Shown one piece after another: positions 58,530-64,000 of a stretch of 64,000 nt of DNA; the first letter of the stretch is position 1; the number at the start of each line of letters is the position of its first letter. Made by a program: the position numbers and the translations under genes. The notes below the pieces were generated by a model. The model worked only from the letters and a program-made list of their open reading frames with translations. It made no database searches and had not been told where the DNA came from. Source of the DNA: Providencia zhijiangensis. Its GTDB lineage: Bacteria > Pseudomonadota > Gammaproteobacteria > Enterobacterales > Enterobacteriaceae. The stretch is from the NCBI RefSeq assembly GCF_030315915.2, contig NZ_CP135990.1:3410001-3474000 (forward strand), written 5' to 3'.

Positions 58530-60497
58530 TTACTGTGGCTTGCTATCATTATTATCGGATGAATTATTTTCATCAGATTTTTCAGTTGGCTCTTCTGGTT
58601 GAGTTTCAGCTGGCTTTGCTTCAGGTTTTGATGCGCTAGTTGCAGCACCAAATGAACCTGTCACATTGTTCACTTTTTTATCCTCATCCCAGCCTGCTGG
58701 CGCACGTACTGGACGGCGGTTCATCAGGTCGTCAATCATTGGCATATCGATAGTTTCATATTTCAATAATGCATCTTTCATCGCATGCAGAATATCCATA
58801 TTGTCAGTTAAGGTTTTATGTGCAACCTCATAACCACGGTCGATAATTGCTTTAATTTCTTCATCAATGATGCGTGCAGTTTCATCTGAGTAAGTCGAGC
58901 TATGTCCTGAACGACCTAAGAATGCTGGGCCTTCTTCTTCAGAATATAACACTGGACCTAACTTGTCAGAGAAGCCCCACTGAGTCACCATTTTTCTCGC
59001 TGTGCTAGTTGCTTGCTGGATATCGCCTGATGCGCCGGTTGAGATCTTGTCATAACCGTAGATCAGTTCTTCCGCAATACGACCGCCGTATGTACTTGCG
59101 ATATTACCTTCTAACTTCTGACGGCTTGCACTAATTTGGTCGCCTTCAGGTAAGTAGAAAGTTACACCTAATGCACGACCGCGAGGAATAATAGTCACTT
59201 TATGAACAGGATCATGCTCTGGCATCAAATAACCGACGATTGCGTGTCCAGCTTCATGATAAGCAGTAGATTCTTTCTGCTCTTCAGTCATCATCAGTGA
59301 GCGGTGCTCTGCACCCAGCCACACTTTGTCACGCGCTCTTTCGAATTCCTCCATCGTTACAACGCGTTTATTTTCGCGCGCTGCAAACAGTGCCGCTTCG
59401 TTCACTAAGTTAGCCAATTCCGCACCGGAGAAACCAGGTGTTGCACGAGCCAAGATAGTTGTATCAACCGCAGGGTCGATAGGCACACGACGCATATGAA
59501 CTTTTAAGATTTGCTCACGACCACGAACATCAGGTAAGCCAACCACAACTTGACGGTCAAAACGACCCGGACGCAATAATGCAGGGTCCAGAACGTCAGC
59601 ACGGTTAGTTGCCGCGATCACGATAATACCTTCGTTACCTTCGAAACCATCCATCTCAACCAGCATCTGGTTCAGTGTCTGCTCACGTTCATCGTGACCA
59701 CCACCTAAACCGGCACCACGTTGACGACCAACAGCATCGATTTCATCGATAAAGATAATACAAGGCGCCGCTTTTTTTGCTTGCTCGAACATATCACGAA
59801 CACGTGAAGCACCCACACCCACAAACATTTCCACGAAGTCTGAACCGGAAATGGTAAAGAATGGTACTTTCGCTTCACCAGCAATCGCTTTAGCCAGTAA
59901 TGTTTTACCTGTACCCGGCGGTCCTACCATCAGGACACCTTTAGGGATTTTACCACCGAGTTTTTGGAAACGAGCAGGTTCACGTAGGAAGTCTACGATC
60001 TCCCCCACTTCCTCTTTCGCTTCATCGCAACCCGCAACATCAGCAAATGTTGTTTTGATCTGATCTTCTGTCAGCATACGGGCTTTGCTTTTACCGAATG
60101 ACATCGCCCCTTTACCGCCACCACCTTGCATTTGGCGCATAAAGAAGATCCAGACACCAATCAACAGCAGCATTGGGAACCAGGAAATGAAAATAGATGT
60201 CAGTAAGCTAGGTTCTTCTGGTGGTTCACCGACGACAGTAACATTCTTGTTTAACAAGGTGTCTAACAACTTCTCATCCTGCATAGGAAGATAAGTTGTA
60301 TAGCGGCTATTATCCGCTTTTCTGACGTTCAATTCACGACCTGTGATACGAACTTCACGTACCTGATCCTGGGCTAACTCATTGATAAACGTTGAATAAT
60401 CAACTCTGCGACTATTCGAATCGCTTGGGCCAAAACTCTGGAACAAGGACATCAGAACAACTGCGATGACTAACCAGAGAATTAGGTTTTTCGCCAT
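58530..60497 (-). CDS. ftsH: ATP-dependent zinc metalloprotease FtsH
   Basis: FtsH is a membrane-bound AAA+ protease that degrades LpxC, sigma32 and unassembled membrane proteins. ATG 60497 ([14 protein letters not shown]) gives 655 residues; a TTG at 60506 would add three (MSD), as sometimes annotated in E. coli. It has two N-terminal helices flanking a periplasmic domain, Walker A GPPGTGKT, Walker [13 protein letters not shown], the SRH and the zinc site HEAGH (near 415). The C-terminal tail after ~600 is Glu/Ser/Asn-rich and diverges from E. coli. rlmE lies just upstream, as usual. Confidence 0.97.
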   Translation of the reverse strand: MAKNLILWLVIAVVLMSLFQSFGPSDSNSRRVDYSTFINELAQDQVREVRITGRELNVRKADNSRYTTYLPMQDEKLLDTLLNKNVTVVGEPPEEPSLLTSIFISWFPMLLLIGVWIFFMRQMQGGGGKGAMSFGKSKARMLTEDQIKTTFADVAGCDEAKEEVGEIVDFLREPARFQKLGGKIPKGVLMVGPPGTGKTLLAKAIAGEAKVPFFTISGSDFVEMFVGVGASRVRDMFEQAKKAAPCIIFIDEIDAVGRQRGAGLGGGHDEREQTLNQMLVEMDGFEGNEGIIVIAATNRADVLDPALLRPGRFDRQVVVGLPDVRGREQILKVHMRRVPIDPAVDTTILARATPGFSGAELANLVNEAALFAARENKRVVTMEEFERARDKVWLGAEHRSLMMTEEQKESTAYHEAGHAIVGYLMPEHDPVHKVTIIPRGRALGVTFYLPEGDQISASRQKLEGNIASTYGGRIAEELIYGYDKISTGASGDIQQATSTARKMVTQWGFSDKLGPVLYSEEEGPAFLGRSGHSSTYSDETARIIDEEIKAIIDRGYEVAHKTLTDNMDILHAMKDALLKYETIDMPMIDDLMNRRPVRAPAGWDEDKKVNNVTGSFGAATSASKPEAKPAETQPEEPTEKSDENNSSDNNDSKPQ

Positions 60498-60554
60498 GTC
60501 ACTCAAGGGATTAACCTCACCTTACAACTGTGTTAACAAATAACGCTCAGGGTA

Positions 60555-61184
60555 CTATAGTTTTAGTCCTGTCGCTACAATGTATACTTCACGCGATCGT
60601 GCCCGCGAAGATTCGGGTTTACGAACTTTCACCTTCGTAAACAGGGAGCGGATATCCCTAAGGTATTCGTCAAAGCCTTCTCCCTGAAACACTTTAACGA
60701 TAAAACTTCCCCCGGGAGCCAATACCGCACGGCACATATCCAATGCTAGTTCAACCAGATACATAGAGCGGGGAATATCCACTGCTGGTGTTCCGCTCAT
60801 ATTTGGGGCCATGTCAGACATAACCACTTGTACTTTTTTATCGCCAACTCGCTCTAACAAAGCAGCCAGTACAGCTTCGTCACGAAAATCCCCTTGGAGG
60901 AAATCCACGCCAACGATTGGGTCCATTGGTAATAGGTCACAAGCAATAATACGACCATTGTGACCGATTTGGCCGACAACATATTGCGACCACCCACCAG
61001 GAGCAGCCCCTAAATCAACAACGGTCATACCTGGTTTAAAAATCTTATCACTTTGCTGGATTTCATCCAGTTTAAACCATGCACGCGAGCGGAGCCCTTT
61101 CTTTTGTGCTTGCTGAACATATTTATCACTAAAATGTTCTTGCAACCAACGACTGGAGCTTGCCGAACGTTTTTTATTGGCCAT
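60555..61184 (-). CDS. rlmE: 23S rRNA (uridine-2552-2'-O)-methyltransferase
   Basis: RlmE (FtsJ/RrmJ) is a heat-shock methyltransferase that modifies U2552 of 23S rRNA late in 50S assembly. ATG 61184 ([13 protein letters not shown]) gives 209 residues, as in E. coli. The SAM-binding motif is [15 protein letters not shown]. The catalytic K-D-K-E set falls around [27 protein letters not shown] and [10 protein letters not shown]. It precedes ftsH and is divergent from yhbY. A degenerate ERIC-like sequence lies upstream. Confidence 0.97.
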   Translation of the reverse strand: MANKKRSASSSRWLQEHFSDKYVQQAQKKGLRSRAWFKLDEIQQSDKIFKPGMTVVDLGAAPGGWSQYVVGQIGHNGRIIACDLLPMDPIVGVDFLQGDFRDEAVLAALLERVGDKKVQVVMSDMAPNMSGTPAVDIPRSMYLVELALDMCRAVLAPGGSFIVKVFQGEGFDEYLRDIRSLFTKVKVRKPESSRARSREVYIVATGLKL

Positions 61185-61213
61185 TGCACTTTCCAACTAT
61201 ACTAATAGAAATA

Positions 61214-61294
61214 CATTTCCCGACATTCTTCAAGTTACAGAGAGTTAGCTTCATTTTTTCTACCCAAGTCACATAAATCGAGCTGTTTATCGGG
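61214..61294 (-). repeat. Degenerate ERIC-like sequence upstream of rlmE
   Basis: Read on the minus strand, GACTTGGGT, GAAGCTAACTC and GTAACTTGAAGAATGTCGGG follow the ERIC block order with many substitutions. Its right end lies 30 bases before the rlmE ATG. Confidence 0.45.
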
Positions 61295-61443
61295 AAAGAG
61301 TTAACGCGCTGCCTACTGGTCACTGGATTACTTTCGGGTAATCATTAGCTGCTTCTTTACCATCGAGTAAGATTAATAGATGGTGATAGTTAACAGATGG
61401 CGGTAGAATATGCCATTTTCAATACTAACCAAGCAAAAAATCG

Positions 61444-61737
61444 ATGAATCTTAACAAAAAACAAATTCAACACCTAAAAAGCCTCGCTCATCACTTAAAC
61501 CCTGTTGTTATGATTGGCAACAATGGTTTAACTGAGGGTGTTTTGGCTGAAATCGAAGTCTCATTAACACATCATGAGCTTATCAAAGTCAAAATCGCTG
61601 GCGAAGATCGTGAAACTAAAAATTTGATCGCTGAAGCGATTGTTCGCGAAACAGGTGCAGCAAATGTTCAAGTTATCGGTAAAATTCTTGTCCTCTACCG
61701 TCCAACGGCTGAGCGCAAAATTAGTTTACCTAAATAA
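61444..61737 (+). CDS. yhbY: CRS1-YhbY (CRM) domain RNA-binding protein YhbY
   Basis: YhbY is a small ribosome-associated protein that binds pre-50S particles. The 97-residue CRM domain has NLNKKQIQHLKSLAHHLNPV, the GxxG loop GNNGLTEGVL, HELIKVKI and VQVIGKILVLYRP. It is divergent from rlmE and convergent with greA, the usual context. The ATG at 61444 has only a poor Shine-Dalgarno. Confidence 0.95.
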   Translation: MNLNKKQIQHLKSLAHHLNPVVMIGNNGLTEGVLAEIEVSLTHHELIKVKIAGEDRETKNLIAEAIVRETGAANVQVIGKILVLYRPTAERKISLPK

Positions 61738-61787
61738 TAACTGCTCATTTATATAAAAATGCCATTGAAAGCATGTTTTATATGACG

Positions 61788-61809
61788 AAAAAGGCCGCCT
61801 GCGGCCTTT
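61788..61809. terminator. Bidirectional terminator between yhbY and greA
   Basis: AAAGGCCGC / GCGGCCTTT has a 2-base centre and A-rich/T-rich flanks, between convergent genes. Confidence 0.82.
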
Positions 61810-61855
61810 CTCTCTAAATCAGTAAAATAATATAACCAATTCAGGGAAATAGGAA

Positions 61856-62332
61856 TCAGATATACTCAACTTTAAGAATTTCGAACTCAACATCTCCGCC
61901 CGGCGTCTTAATCATTACGACATCATCAACTTCTTTACCCACTAATCCGCGTGCAATCGGTGAATTCACTGAAATTAAGTTCACTTTAATATCAGCTTCA
62001 TCATCACCTACGATGCGGTAGGTTAACTCTTCATCGGTATCCAAATTCAATACGGAAACCGTCGCACCAAAGATCACTCGGCCATTATTTGCCATTTTGG
62101 TAACGTCAATCACTTGAGAGTGAGAAAGTTTAGATTCAATTTCTTGAATACGACCTTCACAAAAGCCTTGCTGCTCACGCGCAGCATGATATTCAGCGTT
62201 TTCTTTTAAATCGCCATGTTCACGAGCTTCTGCAATAGAAGCAATAATTTCAGGACGACGGACAGATTTCAGATACTCGAGCTCTTCTCTTAGCTTGTTA
62301 GCACCAAATACCGTCATTGGAATCTGTTTCAT
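61856..62332 (-). CDS. greA: Transcript cleavage factor GreA
   Basis: GreA rescues backtracked RNA polymerase by stimulating cleavage of the nascent RNA. It has 158 residues. The N-terminal coiled coil has the acidic tip [20 protein letters not shown] with the two catalytic acidic residues, and the C-terminal FKBP-like domain contains [10 protein letters not shown] and [14 protein letters not shown]. The start [18 protein letters not shown] is standard. It is divergent from dacB with 255 bases between. Confidence 0.97.
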   Translation of the reverse strand: MKQIPMTVFGANKLREELEYLKSVRRPEIIASIAEAREHGDLKENAEYHAAREQQGFCEGRIQEIESKLSHSQVIDVTKMANNGRVIFGATVSVLNLDTDEELTYRIVGDDEADIKVNLISVNSPIARGLVGKEVDDVVMIKTPGGDVEFEILKVEYI

Positions 62333-62587
62333 TTGATAAATACCTCTAATTCAATCCTATCTAAAAATAAGTATCTTCCTGATTTTGTAACAACAGTACA
62401 CCGAACACCATGATATGTAGGGGGTGTTCAAAAACTTAAGGTGTCAATAACTCAATCAGACCAACTTGCGCCTTATCTTATCATACTGTTCGCTATTTTA
62501 ACTGAGAGTTAATAGCGGATCATCGTTTACTTTATTGGGCATTACACTTTAGTATGTGCAGTATGTCTACCCTAATGCGTGAAATAT

Positions 62588-64000
62588 ATGTCGCTACTAA
62601 CATCAACCAGAAAATTAATCTTCACTTTAGGACTTGCATTCATTACTTCGCAAGCATCTGCCATCCCTATCGATGATTATAAGCAGTATCTCCCTGACGG
62701 CACTAACCTTGCTCTGGTTGCGCAGAAAGTAGGAAGTAATACCCCTCTTATTGATTATAACGCTCAGCAAATGGCTCTGCCTGCCAGTACGCAGAAAGTC
62801 GTCACCGCCCTCGCTGCATTATTACAGCTAGGTCCGGACTACCGTTTCGTCACTAACTTCGAGACAAACGGAAAGCTCAATAACAACACGTTATCCGGCG
62901 ACTTGGTGATCCGCTTTAGTGGCGACCCTACGTTAACACGTCAGCAAATTCGCAATATGGTCAATGCATTAAAGCAGATTGGCATTCATAAAGTCGATGG
63001 TGATCTTATTGTCGATATTTCTGCTTTTGCGAGCCATGACAAAGCACCGGGCTGGGTATGGAATGATATGACCCAGTGCTTCAGTGCTCCACCGGCTGCT
63101 GCCATCATTGATAGAAACTGTTTCTCAGTTTCCCTTTATCCATCAGATAAAGCGGGAGAAATGGCGTATATCAAAACAGCCAGCTTCTACCCTGTAAATA
63201 TGTTTAGTGAAGTCAAAACTCTCGCTAAAGGCTCACCAGAAGCTCGCTACTGCGAGCTAGATGTCGTTCCTGGTGAATTGAACCGCTACACATTAACAGG
63301 CTGCTTAACCCAGCGTAGTGAGCCATTACCGCTCGCATTTGCAGTACAAAATGGGGCAAGCTACTCCGGCGCTATCGTCAAAAATGAGTTGCAGGTCGCA
63401 GGTATTGAATTATCCGGCTCAGTTAAAAAACGCACCCAGCAGACGCCACAATCTCAAGTACTCGTCAAAACTGAGTCAAAGCCGCTGCATGACCTCTTAA
63501 AAATCATGCTGAAAAAGTCAGATAACATGATAGCGGATACGGTATTTAGAACGATTGGGCGTGATTATTACGGCGTTCCAGGTACCTGGCGATCAGGCTC
63601 TGATGCAGTAAGGCAAGTCCTCAAGCAAAAAGCCGGTATTGATTTAGGTAACACCGTGATGGTGGATGGCTCTGGCTTATCTCGCCATAACTTGATAACT
63701 CCAGCGACCATGATGCAAGTTTTGCAATTTATCGCTAAAAATGACCAACAGCTCGATTACATTTCGATGCTACCACTCGCAGGGCACGATGGGACACTTC
63801 GTTACCGTGGTGGTTTAGATGAGGCAGGAGTCAATGGCAAGGTGTCAGCGAAAACGGGTGCATTACAAGGGGTTTATAACCTTGCGGGCTTTATTACTAC
63901 CGCAAGCGGTGAAAAAGTGGCATTCGTCCAGTTTATTTCCGCTTATGCCGTTCCACAGAGCCAATATAATAGCCGCCGTGTACCATTAGTTCGCTTTGAA
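62588..64000 (+). CDS. dacB: D-Ala-D-Ala carboxypeptidase/endopeptidase PBP4, cut by window end
   Basis: DacB is a periplasmic class C penicillin-binding protein that trims and cleaves peptidoglycan crosslinks. The frame runs from ATG 62588 to the window edge without a stop: 471 residues, against 477 complete in E. coli, so only about ten residues are missing. It has a signal peptide (LIFTLGLAFITSQASA, cut near residue 25). The motifs are S-T-Q-K (LPASTQKVVTAL), S-D-N (KKSDNMIADTVF) and K-T-G (VSAKTGALQGV). It is divergent from greA, as in E. coli. Confidence 0.96.
   Translation, partial: MSLLTSTRKLIFTLGLAFITSQASAIPIDDYKQYLPDGTNLALVAQKVGSNTPLIDYNAQQMALPASTQKVVTALAALLQLGPDYRFVTNFETNGKLNNNTLSGDLVIRFSGDPTLTRQQIRNMVNALKQIGIHKVDGDLIVDISAFASHDKAPGWVWNDMTQCFSAPPAAAIIDRNCFSVSLYPSDKAGEMAYIKTASFYPVNMFSEVKTLAKGSPEARYCELDVVPGELNRYTLTGCLTQRSEPLPLAFAVQNGASYSGAIVKNELQVAGIELSGSVKKRTQQTPQSQVLVKTESKPLHDLLKIMLKKSDNMIADTVFRTIGRDYYGVPGTWRSGSDAVRQVLKQKAGIDLGNTVMVDGSGLSRHNLITPATMMQVLQFIAKNDQQLDYISMLPLAGHDGTLRYRGGLDEAGVNGKVSAKTGALQGVYNLAGFITTASGEKVAFVQFISAYAVPQSQYNSRRVPLVRFE

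Overview
The window is chromosomal DNA of a gammaproteobacterium of the order Enterobacterales, most likely family Morganellaceae and a Providencia-like organism. This is inferred from close protein similarity to Escherichia homologues throughout, moderate-to-low GC, ERIC-type intergenic repeats and E. coli-like gene order in long blocks. No rRNA, insertion sequence or CRISPR array is visible.

Layout. (1) 1-4300: a P4-type integrase next to tRNA-Leu(CAA) (leuX), with the relic of a second integrase at the window edge, then ampH and two unassigned genes. (2) 4300-15300: lptG-lptF (minus), pepA-holC-valS, yjgM, a small AT-rich insert with a DUF6232-like gene, rraB and argI with tandem ARG boxes. 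(3) 15300-22100: a complete 2-aminoethylphosphonate module. phnXW (degradation) is divergent from phnRSTUV (regulator plus ABC importer), and both sides carry the same palindrome, a probable PhnR operator. (4) 22100-27200: pyrL-pyrB-pyrI with a UTP-type attenuator, ridA, then nrdD-nrdG behind two NrdR-like boxes. (5) 27200-32000: yhbP, a BhsA-like gene, yhbQ, yhbS and ubiT-ubiU-ubiV (O2-independent ubiquinone synthesis). The nrdG/yhbP junction joins blocks that are far apart in E. coli. (6) 32000-35640: an AT-rich type VI secretion cargo cassette: PAAR tip protein, DUF4123 adaptor, a small unassigned protein, a putative Tox-REase-5 nuclease and two tandem immunity genes. (7) 35800-43000: a lipoprotein, a HlyD plus two-permease exporter without an ATPase gene, ERIC repeats, the pyruvate-sensing system btsS-btsR and yjaA. 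(8) 43000-64000: the conserved deaD-yrbN-nlpI-pnp-rpsO-truB-rbfA-infB-nusA-rimP-metY-leuU-secG-glmM-folP-ftsH-rlmE block on the minus strand, then yhbY, greA and dacB (cut by the window end).

Most notable. The T6SS cassette sits directly behind ubiV and is flanked by 21-bp imperfect direct repeats containing the ubiV stop region. The Shine-Dalgarno and start codon of its first gene lie inside a perfect 13-bp hairpin stem. Its two immunity genes share a nearly identical 3' third but diverged 5' parts. Separately, two ERIC elements end exactly at the start codons of holC and btsS, and a duplicated terminator brackets the DUF6232 insert. Several small genes were read directly from the sequence: pyrL, yrbN and a 28-residue membrane peptide.
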